In this document: positions 1 through 11,260 of the stretch, piece by piece | Numbering within the stretch: the stretch's first letter is position 1 | Layout: the number at the start of each line of letters is the position of its first letter | Assembly (NCBI RefSeq): GCF_036785885.1 | Contig: NC_092320.1 | Location: 17,299,557 to 17,363,556, forward strand | From: Coffea arabica | Taxonomy: Eukaryota > Streptophyta > Magnoliopsida > Gentianales > Rubiaceae | Reading direction: 5' to 3' | Length of the DNA: 64,000 bases | Program-made: the position numbers and the translations under genes | Notes under the pieces: generated by a model | What the model was told of the DNA's origin: nothing | The model's database searches: none | Seen by the model: the letters and a program-made list of their open reading frames with translations, nothing else

Positions 1-156
1 GAAACAAAATCCAGTCTATCAGCAGAATACGGAGTGTTAGAAGCCATAAACTATATAAAAAAATAAGAGAAAAATAAATAAATAAATAAAAAACAAGATG
101 AACTCAAAAAGAAATAAATTAATCTGGCACCAGTCCCCGGCAACGGCGCCAAAAAT
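1..156 (-). mobile_element. LTR retrotransposon interior (leader and primer binding site), truncated by window edge
   Basis: Plus-strand bases 134-151 read TCCCCGGCAACGGCGCCA, which equals the 3' end of plant tRNA-Asp(GTC) including CCA. On the minus strand this is therefore a tRNA-Asp primer binding site. It lies 5 bases from the LTR end at 157, the normal spacing for a retrotransposon transcribed leftward. A tRNA-Asp site is typical of Athila/Calypso-type Ty3/gypsy elements, but no gag or pol is inside the window, so the lineage is inferred. Confidence 0.85.
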
Positions 157-1553
157 TGACAGGGTGTCGAAACCTGTGCAATAATAAAAACCTGCTCAAA
201 CTAAAAGTAATTTCTGTAGATAATGGTAAGCAGGGTCAAATCCACAGGGACTGGAAGTAATTGTTTCTTTTCAAATTCACAGTGACAAGGAGGTGTTTTT
301 ATGCAGAAGGCGACAATCAAAGTAAATCAAATAAAATCTAAGAAGCTACTAGAAATTAAATAACAAATTACTAAAATCAAATGAGTGATAATTAAGGATC
401 TAGCCAAGAAATAACTTCAGCAATGGTTCACCTAATTGATCATCGAAGCAAGGGCAATTCCAATTATTCATCAATAAATAGGTTACAACTACCAAACAAG
501 CGATGACAGTCAACCCCTCCTTACTGTGTCGGTGATCAAGGTACGCCCGTTAATCACTACTCTAATTAAGAAATAATCCTAGGTACGTCCGTAAGATTTA
601 ATTCCCCAACTGCCTTACGTACGAGAGGAGCCCTATTCTAACCAAATAACGCACTACCAGGGTTATTTCAGATTAGCCCGCGTATCCTCCTGACACGAAT
701 CTAATCGTGTCAGTTGTCACTATTTCAGGGCAATTAAACAATTACGGATTTAATACCTCAATTGACAATAGATTATTAAATTAACTAATTATCCGAATCC
801 AAAACAATCAATTAACTAAACAACCATAAGCACTGCAACCAGGGAATATGCAAATACCAATAAATAAAAGAAAAAGATAAAATTAAATCGATCTCACAAT
901 TTTTAGACGACCCAAAGCATCCGTTGTTTCTTGACTAGAAAAAAGAATTTAGTTCATCCCTAACGAGGAACACTCACAAGAAGCGGAAGGAACAATTGTT
1001 TCCTTTGTCATTGACCGGGAAAACTCAATTCGCTTCAATAAGGAAAAAGAAAGAACAAAGCTACAGCGAATGATTCATGGTTTCTCATGGTCTCTGACAT
1101 ACGAGAAGAAAATCACTAAGGAACGGAAAAAATGGAAAAAGTCTAAGTGAAAACCTAATCTAGAGCTACGAGACAAAAGTCAAAAGCTAAAAAACAAGGT
1201 AGTGCTCAATGTCAGCCATATATCAATCGTTCCTATTCTAATTGCTACTGTGCGGCGTCCGCCGCCCAGCCGAGAGCGGAAAAAGAAGACTTCAGCCTCC
1301 CCTTTTTAATGCTGTCTTCGGGCCAATTACCAAGAAGGGTCGCGGTTTGATATTTCAAAAATATCCCTAAATACTTGCTACTTGAATTCTTTCTTGATAA
1401 CTGTCAAATTGACATTTGTTATGGTATTTTTGTTCTACTCCCTGAAATAAATATAAATTGCCAAAAGTGAGTAAAATCTAACAATTAATCCACATCGGGT
1501 CAGGTAATAGGGAAAATTAATTATAAAATAAATAATAAAATTGCAACCTATCA
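157..1553 (-). repeat. 5' LTR of the retrotransposon
   Basis: The segment starts TGACAGG and ends CCTATCA on the plus strand, so its short terminal inverted repeat is TGA(C/T)AGG. The left end lies 5 bases from the primer binding site, which fixes that boundary. The right boundary rests on the inverted terminal motif. The length of 1397 bp fits Ty3/gypsy LTRs. A target duplication cannot be checked because the other end is outside the window; the right-hand candidate is AACAG at 1554-1558. No coding potential was seen. Confidence 0.8.
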
Positions 1554-1604
1554 AACAGATAGGAAAGTTCTAATATTTCCTCTTTTCTTTTTTGTGGTAA
1601 CTTA

Positions 1605-2290
1605 GGTCATTCTTTCTTCTTTCGTTTTTTAATCTCCTAAACTGACAAGCTAAGCCTTATCTGCTAAAATTTACAATTAAATATTTTTTTTAGAGCTGCC
1701 CTTAATATAATACTCCTTAGCACAAAGAGAGCAATAAATATAATGGAGAACCATAAGAGGATAATGGAGTATGTTTTAAAATTGAAAATGAAAATGTTAT
1801 GAGTAATTTCCTTTTAATTGTACCGCATTTGTTGATTTTTGGCAAACCATATCAATTCAGTTGAAATTCAATTAGTAAAATTCTGTACTTATTAGAAGTC
1901 CTATTCTGACACCCACATTAGTTCTAAGTAGTAATGGAAGAGTTCTTATATTTTTTTTCCCCACTTCTTGAAGATTGTCTATAATTCTTTTGCTCTATAA
2001 GAACAGTTAATGGCATTTTTAAGAAATTCCACACAACGTACACTCCAAGTTTGAAGACTGACCTTGACTCTCAAAAGTGAAATCAATGAATCAAGACCAG
2101 AAAAACTGCATTGCGAGTCTTCAAGTTTGAGGGCCAGCGTGTTTAATGGCATTTCTAAGAAATTCCACACAACAATTCTAGTGGAATCAGATCAATTCCA
2201 AGTCATACACATTAAAACGCGTATGTCATGGTGTTTGTTTAACTCTCCATATGTAGTCTTTAAATCCAGACTATCTCTGAATACTCAAGT
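1605..2290 (+). repeat. Upstream cassette, copy A
   Basis: First of a pair of diverged direct copies with the second at 2291-2912, offset about 680 bp. Shared landmarks in order are CTCCTAAACTGACAAGC, a T-rich stretch with CTGCCCTTA, TTAGCACAAAGAG, GAGTAATTTCCTTTTAA, TAATGGAAGAGTT, ATAAGAACAGT, CTGCATTGCGAGTCTTC and TTTAAATCCAGACTA. Parts of the same order recur just upstream of the receptor kinase at 7491. Small open frames here are not conserved between copies. Confidence 0.75.
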
Positions 2291-2912
2291 CGTTCTTTCT
2301 TCTTTCTTTTTAATCTCCTAAATTGACAAGCTAAGCCTTATAATCTAAAATTTATGATTTTTTTTGTTTTTACAAATCTGCCCTTAGAATTTAGCATTTA
2401 CTCTTTAGCATAAAGAGTGCAATGATTAGATTTAACAACCACATGAGGATCATGGAGCATGTCTTAAATTTATTTACAAAAAGAGGGTTGCGAGTATTTC
2501 CTTTTAACTGTACAACTTTTGTTGAATTTGGGCAAAATTTACCAATTTAGTTGAAGTTGAATTTAGTATTTGAGCTTTGTTAAAAGTCGTATTCTAACTC
2601 TTATATTAGCTCAAAGTAATAATGGGAGAGTTTTTTTTTTTCCCCCTTTTTGCTCTTATTGACAATTGTCTACAATTCTTTTGATTTATAAGAACAGTCA
2701 ATATAGCAAAAAGCAACATCACAGATTGCCTACACTTCAAGTTTGAAGACGTATGGACAATGACTCTTAAAAAAGCAATCAATTAATCAAGACCACAGAC
2801 ACTGCATTGCGCGACTTCCAAATCAAACCGCGTGCTTTAACTATCCATATCACTATCACTGATTGTAAATGCAGAGTCTTTCAATCCAGACTACTGTACT
2901 TAGAGTTCTTAT
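2291..2912 (+). repeat. Upstream cassette, copy B
   Basis: Diverged direct copy of 1605-2290, with the same ordered landmarks (CTAAATTGACAAGCTAAG near 2314, ATAAGAACAGTCAATA near 2689, CTGCATTGCG near 2800, CAATCCAGACTACTGTA near 2882). Differences are point changes and small indels, so the duplication is old. Confidence 0.75.
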
Positions 2913-3711
2913 ACATTTCATCTACCTTACGGTCTTACATTTATTTTTGATGTGCGGACTTTAAATGTTTAGTCCTACGCGCGGCCTGATGTTCCCTCCG
3001 GTGTTGTAAGGCTTGTAGTATCCGTAAGGTTTTGATCATGGTTTGTAGTTTAACCATGAGTTTAACTTGAAGGCATGATACCAAAAGAGATTGTAGAATC
3101 TCTCACAATTATACTAGCATAAGTTTACAATGTGTTATAGATTTTCAGAATAACTAAATGTCTACAATGAGTAGACCACTTTATTCGATGTTAAAACAAT
3201 TTAAAGAAGAATTATCTACAATTTGTTTTTAATTGCAATAATTATAAGGTCATCTAACGGTATAAACTAACATAATGATTAAAACTATACATAAAAATTG
3301 TATAAAAGTGCACAATAATAAATTATGCATTGAGTGCTAGATGTATATTTTCATATACGCAATAGGCAAATAATGTATACACAATTTAACTATCAAATGA
3401 ATGTTTAGTTAACTTGTAATTCATAAGGTTAAGAAAAGTTTAATGTTACGTGCATAAGATTTGTTAGAAAGAAAATAAAAATAGCATTGTGTAATAAATT
3501 TTATTTTAATGTTGCATCGGAGAAATGATGGTGATAACTGTATAAAATTTTAAAACTTTTGCGAGGCAATTGTGGGGTTAGAGGAAATATTACCAAATTT
3601 CAAGGGGTGCAAAAGTGAGGCAACAATAGAAAAAACTTTTTATAGACTATTCTAAAATTTCTAAAAAAAAAAAAAATTTGAGAAGGTCCAATTGGGCTGG
3701 CTATGGCTCCA

Positions 3712-3713
<2 letters not shown>

Positions 3714-3758
<45 letters not shown>
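3714..3758. repeat. (AT)n microsatellite
   Basis: About 22 uninterrupted AT units. The two small open frames crossing it encode only poly-Tyr-Ile and are not genes. Confidence 0.95.
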
Positions 3759-3760
<2 letters not shown>

Positions 3761-4503
3761 TCATGTTTTGCGGAGTGGATTTTTTTATCTTTTTGCCATG
3801 TGGCAAACCAAATTATAAATAAATTGTTTTTTTTTATTTTTTGTGGATTTTATTTTTGTCTTTTTTTCTTGGCAACCAATCTATTAATTACTTACCTTAT
3901 ATAAGTTTGCATGTTTGTACCTTCTTTATTTTTTTTTGTTAATCAACTCATCTTTTCTTTTTTTTTTTTAGCACTTTTTCTATTTTTATTATTGGTTTGA
4001 TCATTCATCATCATTAATTTGGACAAATTATGCTACGTCAATGTTGACGTAATAGTATCTATTTTCTCTCTTTACCTTCCTCTCTAATAATTCTTTTTTT
4101 CTTCTAATAATTCTTATTGTAATAATAATGTTATTTAATAGATTTCCTAAAATTATTTCATCATTAGTGTTTTCTTATCTACAACATATATGTCTTGCAT
4201 ATTTCGCAAGGAAGTTCTTGATTGATGGTCAAGTCAAGTGTTCTCCAATTTTCTTATTAATCGACCCTGAATCTCGCTTAATAATTAATTTTCTCAATTA
4301 ATTGACCCAGAGTTAAATATTTATACCTTTTAACCATCTACTTTTTTAACATCATATAACTATGTATATGAAATGATAATGATGATACTGAATAGCTGAA
4401 TATATATGATATATGAATTGACATGTATAATTTTGGTATGTTTCATCATTTTTCTTAACAAACTCAAATAATTGCTTTTTCTTTGATCCCTATAAAGTAA
4501 AGG

Positions 4504-4644
4504 GAAATGTTATATGCACTCCATTTTTTGTTATTAGCACTTCCACTATTTGTTTTATCAAATAATCTAATAAATAAAAATTATATGATTAAAATGATAG
4601 TGAGAGTGTGATCAACAAAAATAGGAGTGCAAATAATATTTTTC
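4504..4644. mobile_element. Small palindromic MITE, copy 1
   Basis: The left end GAAATGTTATATGCACTCC pairs with the complement of the right end GGAGTGCAAATAATATTTTTC, giving terminal inverted repeats of about 20 bp around an AT-rich core of about 100 bp. A related element lies at 13223-13378. There is no coding capacity. Superfamily not assigned. Confidence 0.6.
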
Positions 4645-4916
4645 GTAAGTAAATTATATTTATGTTTCTTTTTAACATCAGAATTTTCCTTTTCAACATT
4701 CAATATACTCCCTTTGTCCCATTAAAAGTGTCATACTTTCTATTTTGGAATGTCTTAAAATGTTTGTAATCTTACCAAAATTAGAGTTACTTTTGACCAC
4801 TTTTTGCAATGTTATCCCCACCATTTACTGCATTTCATATTAAATTCATTTTTGAATTTTGAATTTTTATGGGCTATTTTGAAAGTTAGAATCTCGAAAT
4901 GCATCAATTTGGACAG

Positions 4917-5117
4917 AGGCAATAACTCTTAATTTTTTCCTTTTTTTTTATCTCAAAATGAAACTTTAAGTTCAATGTTAATATTTTGTTCATTTTTTTT
5001 TTCATTTTAGAATAAAACTGTAAGATCACTCTTAAATTTTTCTCTTTTATCATCTCAAAACAAAACTTTAAGATCACTCTTAATTTTCCCCCTCTCATCT
5101 CAAAACAAAACTTTGCA
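4917..5117. repeat. Degenerate short tandem repeat
   Basis: Three or four imperfect copies of a unit of about 50 bp built from CTCTTAATTTTT, a T-rich run, and ATCTCAAAACAAAACTTTAAG. Confidence 0.6.
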
Positions 5118-5379
5118 TAGTTTTCAATTAATTTTCTTCCTTAATTTGAGTGGCGTGGTTTTGATCATAATTGGTGCATTACATCATAAACATAATTCAA
5201 TAATTTCATGCAATTAACTTTTAAATTAGTTATTCATACCAAAAAGCACCACATGTATACTCAAAAGTGACTGTGCATTCATATTGTAAATGCGATTTAA
5301 ATGTTTTAACGGGTTTCGCCATTCATTAAAAATCCTTAATACAGTCATCCTTGAGAGTGCAGCCCCCTTTATAAAAAAG

Positions 5380-5620
5380 TCTTCCACGTGTTTAAGCCCC
5401 GCAGAAAAGTCTTCTAAGAAATTTTGCACAACAATTGCAGTGAGCTTGACTCTCAAATGTGAAACCAAATTAAGGGCAGAAAGACCGCGTTACAAGCCTT
5501 TCTTGGTCCCCCTGAGACGCAGACAGGAAAGACCTTGACTTAGACTTAAAATGCAGATCTTTAAATTCATGCTACCTCAGAAAGAATTTGATGGGAATTA
5601 GCTGAAATGTCAATTTCGCT
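5380..5620 (+). repeat. Upstream cassette, diverged partial copy
   Basis: Shares AAGAAATTTTGCACAACAAT with copy A (AAGAAATTCCACACAACAAT near 2158), the TTGACTCTCAAA motif, and a terminal ATCTTTAAATTCATGCTACC resembling the ATCCAGACTA landmark. It looks like a decayed copy of the same region. Confidence 0.45.
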
Positions 5621-5629
5621 GCCACTTAA

Positions 5630-6305
5630 GCACTAAATCAAATAATGGCCTAACCATCTTGCATAAAACCGTGAAGGAATTATGTGAATAAATGTAAACA
5701 TCACACGAAAATAAATTGGATATTCATGCAAATTATAGATGGTTTAGTGGACATTATGATTTTATCACACACATTTGTTGAGTGCATCCAGTACTTCAAT
5801 TGCTGTTACTGATGGTGTATTCCATCCATTTTTTACTTTATATAGAACTACAAGAGAATTATGTGGGAATTTCAAAATTTTAGGAGGTCATGCGGCTATA
5901 TATAAAACTACAAGGGAGTTATATGTAATTTATCCTAAAAGTAATTATCAAAATTCCCAAATCCTAAATAAGAAGCCAAGAAGGATAAATTACTAATTAC
6001 CCCCCTATCCATTTGCATAATATCATATGATCCGCCTAAAGTTTTAAAATATCCACATAATCCTCTTATGATTTTATGTAAAGTGGAAGTTTGATGAAAA
6101 TAGTCTTCATAACATCTTAGTTGCAATGATAATAATATTGTCCTTATTTCAGGCACTAAATTGAATAGGGGTCTAATCACTTTTCATAAAATCACAGGAG
6201 CATTATGTAGTTAGATACGAAACTAGAGGGGGGTTAAATGAATATTTGTACAAAACTATAGAGGAGTTAAGTGGATATTATAATTTTATTATCATACATA
6301 CTTTC
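5630..6305. repeat. Direct repeat pair flanking AT-rich sequence
   Basis: Segment 5630-5780 (landmarks CACTAAATCAAATAATGG, ATAAAACCGTGAAGGA, TTTAGTGGACATTATGATT) recurs diverged at 6156-6305 (CACTAAATTGAATAGGGG, ATAAAATCACAGGAGCA, TTAAGTGGATATTATAATT), offset about 526 bp. Between them the motif ACTACAAGGGAGTTAT also appears in rough inverted form. It could be a degraded inverted-repeat transposon. Confidence 0.45.
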
Positions 6306-6339
6306 AAAACAGGCCTTAGTTGAACTATTTGTACTTGAA

Positions 6340-6660
6340 GTTGGGGCTACATCTGAGAAGCTGCACGCAAGACCCAAGCGAAAGACCGACTTTGACTCTT
6401 GAAAGCGGAATGAAATCAAAGGCCGAAAAAGACAGAATACTCTCGCAAGTTGTGCTTGTTTAACTCTCCATACCAAGCCATTAAATCCAGATTGACTATC
6501 ACAGAATACTCAAATTGTTCTTATTGTGGAGTAAGTTTTTAAACTTTTTTGTAAAAAAAAAAAAGGTTGCGAGTAATTTTCTTTTAACTGTACCGCTTTT
6601 GTTGAATTTGGGCAAAATTTACCAGTTTAGTTGAAGTTGAATTTAGTATCTATACCTGTT
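6340..6660 (+). repeat. Upstream cassette, partial copy C
   Basis: Contains AACTCTCCATACCAAGCC, TTAAATCCAGATTGACTATC, then GGTTGCGAGTAATTTTC, TGTTGAATTTGGGCAAAA and TTAGTTGAAGTTGAATTTAG, matching the inner part of copies A and B in the same order. Confidence 0.6.
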
Positions 6661-7054
6661 AAACGAATAACCGTGTAATTAAATTTTCAAAATTGGTGTC
6701 TAAATTTTGTCAAGAAAAGAATTATTGACAAAATATCAAGAAAAGAATTGCATTTCGTGTTGCACATTTTAATTAATTATACTAACAAACATTTAACTGT
6801 ACACTTGTTGCCTGATCTATTTAGGTATGCTAAATCATTACAGCTTAAACTCATATGTCTTAATTAGTGTTCACATGTACGCAAATGTCTTGAACAAAGA
6901 TATGTCATGAATTTGATTGCCCATAGAAGGCAAAAGAGATTTTAAAAAAAAAAAAGGGTTGCATACTGGCATTGAATTACTGGCAGCAAAATGTACTTTT
7001 AAGACCGAAATATTACTAATTTGCTCCCTTTCTGAGATACAATTAGATACAATT

Positions 7055-7420
7055 TGATTTTTTTTTTTTTTTTTTTAGAAATCTGCCCTTAGAAATTATA
7101 ATTTACCCTTTAGCACAAAGAGCAATAATTTGATTCGAGAACCATGTGAAGATGATGGAGTGTGTTTTTAAAATTATTATTTTTTTAAAAAAAGGGTTGT
7201 GAGTAATTTCTTTCTGATTGAACCACTTTTGGCAAGGGTTTCCAATTCTAACTCTTATGTTGGCTCAGAGTAATAATGGAAGAGTTCAAGGGCATTGCGA
7301 GTCTTCCAAATTAAAATGCGCGTATTTTAACAAATCCGTGTGAAAGATACAGATTGGAAAGATACTACTGGCTTGACTCCATTTTAAGTGCGAGTCTTTC
7401 AATCCAGACTACTTAATCAG
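7055..7420 (+). promoter_or_regulatory. Upstream cassette, copy D, immediately upstream of the receptor kinase
   Basis: Same landmarks as copies A and B (AAATCTGCCCTTAGAA, CTTTAGCACAAAGAGCAAT, GTGAGTAATTTC, GAGTAATAATGGAAGAGTT, GGCATTGCGAGTCTTCCAA, CTTTCAATCCAGACTAC). It ends about 70 bp before the start codon at 7491, so this copy occupies the promoter position. I infer that the other copies derive from promoters of lost tandem gene copies. No transcription start is directly visible. Confidence 0.5.
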
Positions 7421-7490
7421 GGCGGGCGGCGGGCGCTTACATTTCATCTGTCTTATCTTAATTGCGGTCTTTCATGGTCATAGAGCATCG

Positions 7491-10133
7491 ATGGATGTTG
7501 TATGCAGCGGAGCTGTTCTTCTCATGATACTGGCTATTGCACCAGTAGCAATAGCTGGAGCAACAAAGTCTGCTGTGAATTTGGAGGCCGAGGCACTGCT
7601 CAAGAGTGGCTGGTGGGGAGACAGCAGTATTATTGCAACAAACATCTCTGCCCACTGCCAGTGGCCTGGTATCCTTTGCAACGATGCTGGTAGTGTTGCC
7701 GAAATACTACTTCCGGGCTACGAAATTCAAGATGACTTGACAAATTTCAGCTTCTCTTCTTTTCCGAACCTGGTTAGACTGAATCTCAGTACAAATGGTC
7801 TTTACGGAGCCATCCCACATCAAATAGGTGCACTCTCCAAACTCACCCATCTCACTTTGTCGAATAATTTTATCAAAGGCATTATTCCCCACTCCATTGC
7901 AAACTTGACAAATTTGGTTACTCTAGACTTGAGCTACAATTCTTTGTTTGGTTTCATCCCTTCCATTCTTGGCCAATTATCCAATCTAGAATTCCTGGAC
8001 CTCAACAATAACCACTTCAGTGGGGTAATTCCTCGGACACTTTCTAATTTGACAAAGCTTTCCTGGCTATACATTCACGGGAATCCCGGAATAAGAGGAG
8101 ATCTCCCAGAAAAAATAGGAAATTTGAAGAGTTTACTTGAATTAGACTTGAGTTACAGTGGATTTTCTGGCAGCATTCCTCCAACTCTTGGCCAATTGTC
8201 CAATCTATACTCCCTTGACCTCAGCACTAACCACTTTAGCGGGACGATTCCTCCAACGCTTTTTAATTTGACAAATCTTTCCCGGCTAGACATTCACTGG
8301 AATCCCGCAATTGGAGGATTTCTCTCTGAAGAAGTAAGAAATTTGAAGAGTTTAGTTGAATTAGACTTCAGTGGCCTTAATCTTTCAGGTGCCCTTCCTT
8401 CATCTCTTTGCGGCCTAACCAAACTAGTCTCTCTTTCATGTGCTCAGAATCAAATGCATGGTTCCATTCCCTCTGAAATAGGAATTTTGAAAAATTTGAA
8501 ACATCTTGCCCTTGAGTCCAACCGGCTGACTGGTCAAATCCCTCCGACCCTTGGCAATCTGACAACTCTAGTTTCTTTGGACCTCTCTTCTAACCAAATC
8601 AGTGGTTCCATACCTCTTCAGCTTTCCGATATACCTTCTCTAATATTTCTAGATCTTTCCTATAATGCTTTGGAAGGTGAACTTCCGTGTGAGCTTGTCA
8701 ATAAGTTTGGTTCAGACAAATTTGTCGGCAACCCAGACTTGCATCACGATTCCACTCTTTGTGGCGATCATAGACATCACCCCCCATACTACATCATAGG
8801 TCTTGGCGTGTCCTTGTTGGTGCTCTCATTAATTGGCGGATTAGTGCTTTATATCTTCTGCAAAACCAAAGTCAAGAAAGTGGAAGTTGAGCTGATGGAC
8901 AATAAACATGGAGACATTTTTAGAATTTGGAACTACGATGGAAATATGGCTTATGATGACATAATTAAAGCAACCAATGATTTTGAGGTCAGTTATTGCA
9001 TCGGGACAGGGGGTTATGGCAGCGTGTACAGAGCTCAGTTGCCAAGTGGGAAAGTAGTGGCTTTGAAAAAGCTTCACCGTTTGGAAGGCGAGAATCCAAA
9101 TTTTGACAAGAGCTTTAGGAATGAAGCCGACATGCTATCTAAAATCAGGCATCGGAACATTGTAAAGCTCTTCGGATTCTGCCTGCACAAGCGATGCATG
9201 TTTCTGATTTATGAGTATATGGACAGAGGAAGCTTGTTTTGTATCTTGAGAGATGAAACTGAAGCTGTGGAACTGGACTGGATTAAAAGAGTGAATTTGA
9301 TCAAGGGCATTGCCAGTGCGTTGTCCTACTTGCATCATGATTGTGATCCGCCAATCATTCACAGGGATGTATCAAGCAACAACATTCTTTTGAATTCACA
9401 GCTCGAAGCAACTCTTTCTGACTTTGGAACTGCGAGGATTTTGGAACTTGATTCATCAAATCAAACAGTCACTGCAGGCACCTTTGGCTACATGGCACCA
9501 GGTAGGTTACCTTGCTATATCCCAGATCACTTTCTTCTTTTCCCCTTGTTTTTCATATTTTCTTGATGCACATATTAGGCTTAACTTTCAAGGACAGAAA
9601 AGAAAACAATTCTTCCAACTGAAGCGATTATTTTTTTTTTGGAATAGTAAGTCTAGAGTTGTCCCAGTTGAGATTAACTTTATTTGTATCCAAATATATA
9701 CTTACTTGTCAATGCAGAGCTAGCCTATACCATGGCGGTCACTGAAAAGTCCGATGTGTATAGCTTTGGCGTTGTGGTGCTGGAAACGCTGTTTGGAGAG
9801 CATCCACGAGATTTCCTTTCCTCCTTTTCATCACAACCCAATGAACCAACAATGCTGAAGGACCTTCTAGATGCCCGTCTGCCCCCTCCGACTAACCCTT
9901 TGGTGGTTCGAAGTGTGGTTCTCGCGACAGCGTTAGCCCTGGATTGCGTCAACGCAAACCCGAAATGTCGACCAACAATGCAGCAAGTGGTGAACCGATT
10001 CGAAGTGGGCAGGCGAGAACCAACTAGGCCTTTGCACACCATTGCTGTGAATCAGCATGTTAGTCCACCAGTACTTTCACTGCCTGACCAAACCTGCGCA
10101 GATGGGACGAGTAGCTTAAGCACCATAAAATAA
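7491..10133 (+). CDS. LRR receptor-like protein kinase (subfamily XII/XI-like, MIK2/MDIS1-interacting type)
   Basis: Exons 7491-9501 and 9718-10133 join across a 216-bp GT-AG intron to give 808 residues; the splice restores MAPELAYTM in the activation segment. Order: signal peptide (about 1-23), an N-terminal cap with CQWPGILC, 13 leucine-rich repeats of the LxGxIP type (about 90-395), a transmembrane helix (about 433-457, [20 protein letters not shown]), then a Ser/Thr kinase domain (about 495-780). Visible kinase features are the glycine loop GTGGYGSVY (near 505), the lysine in VALKKL (near 524), HRDVSSNN (near 624), DFGTAR (near 644) and the APE motif, so it looks catalytically intact and of the RD class. 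Such proteins sit in the plasma membrane and sense extracellular ligands. It has fewer LRRs than the roughly 20 or more of typical MIK2-like proteins, and three LRRs arose by internal duplication. The exact ligand and orthologue are not deducible. Confidence 0.93.
7972..8408 (+). repeat. Internal tandem duplication of a three-LRR block
   Basis: Bases from 7972 (GGCCAATTATCCAATCTA) recur from 8190 (GGCCAATTGTCCAATCTA), an offset of about 219 bp or 73 codons. Both copies encode LSNL, a DL..N.HFSG.IP repeat, an odd repeat beginning L.IH.NP.I.G, then NLKSLxELD. The copies have diverged but remain in frame. Confidence 0.85.
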
Positions 10134-10290
10134 ATGAATTCCATGTGTTGGATATCTCTGCGACTCTGCCATCATCCAATTTTTCTACCCATGTTTCTTC
10201 CTAAACAACTTTGACATTTGGTAGGAAACAGAATAAGATCGTGCTTTGCAAAATGGAAACTTGACCAAGCACTTAGATTGCTGCATACTA

Positions 10291-10641
10291 CTCCCTCCGT
10301 TCCACTTTGATAGTCTTGTTTTCCTTTTTCGTCTGTCCCAAATTGTAGTCCACTTTCCCATTAAGAAATGTAGTAATCTTTCAAATTATCTAAAATACCC
10401 TTATTAAATATCTTGTTATTAATACATTGTTATTAAATACTAACCCACTACATTGAATACATTGAGCTTTTCCAATACTAATCCATTAGCTGTAACTGAT
10501 ATTAATTGGCACTCTTCGTGATTAGCATAAGGGTATTTTAGGAAATTAGTAATCTAAATTTATGTTTCCAACCAAATTAATTACACTTTCTTAATTTGTG
10601 TGAAAAAAAAAATCAAGACTAACAAAACGGGACGGAGGGAG
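10291..10641. mobile_element. Stowaway/mariner-type MITE, copy 1
   Basis: The terminal inverted repeats begin CTCCCTCCGTTCCA and end GGGACGGAGGGAG, flanked by TA on both sides (10289-10290 and 10642-10643), as expected for Tc1/mariner insertion. Length is 351 bp, with no coding capacity. A second member of the family, in the opposite orientation, lies at 37300-37628. Confidence 0.88.
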
Positions 10642-11175
10642 TACTATTTAGTGTGCTAATGAAAAAAAAAAGTGTACTTGTTAATTTTAAAAAAAAAAAA
10701 GAAATTTTCCTATATTACTATTAAAGTCTTGGCTAGGAAATTTTATTGTCAATATTTTGGCAATAGGAGATTTTTTATTTATTTATATATAAATGGGAGT
10801 TTCTGAATTCAAGAAGTCCTGCTTGCAATTTCTCTCACATTACTATTCAATTCAATCTTCTACCAAAATTACAACATTGTGACATAGGTGCACTATAGGG
10901 GAGGTATTTATCAAAATAGTCCAATGTTTAGTGAAAGTTTCAAATTCAAAATTTTAAATTCTTTTCAAAGTAGAGAATTTATTGTTCGAAAGAGTAACTT
11001 TCAAATCACCACCATTTCGAGTAGTTATTTGAAAGCCACCATTTGAAAGGTGACCACAGGCAACTTTAGAACAAGCAATCTAGAGACAAATGATGACTAA
11101 AGCAAACAAACCTAATGTTGCCTTCTCAAAGTGGTCAAAGTTTGGGGGATACAGAAACAAAGGAAAGGGGATGCA

Positions 11176-11260
11176 ATGATAGAGGAAGCTGATGCAGTAA
11201 GGATGGCTCTTATCATGGCCAAGGGGTCCGGATGGCAACAGATTGAAAAAGAAAATTACA
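11176..11260 (+). pseudogene. Relic of a plant RNase H-like (RVT_3) domain
   Basis: Translation from 11176 gives MIEEADAVRMALIMAKGSGW followed by QQIEKEN. This resembles the 'EAxAxxxALxxAxxxGWxxIxxESD' core of RNase H-like domains found in plant LINE-derived proteins and their host derivatives. The following sequence loses the frame and the similarity. It is too short to assign to a family with certainty. Confidence 0.4.

Larger units (their letters stand above)
2913..5379. other. AT-rich spacer without a recognised gene
   Basis: It holds an (AT)n tract at 3714-3758, a small MITE at 4504-4644, a Stowaway-like single end (CTCCCTTTGTCCCATTAA) near 4709, and a degenerate repeat at 4917-5117. 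Open frames are short and dominated by homopolymer or dinucleotide runs. Confidence 0.6.

Noticed and set aside
7458..9362. Antisense open frames over the receptor kinase
   Set aside because: Shadows of a clear LRR-kinase coding frame on the plus strand.
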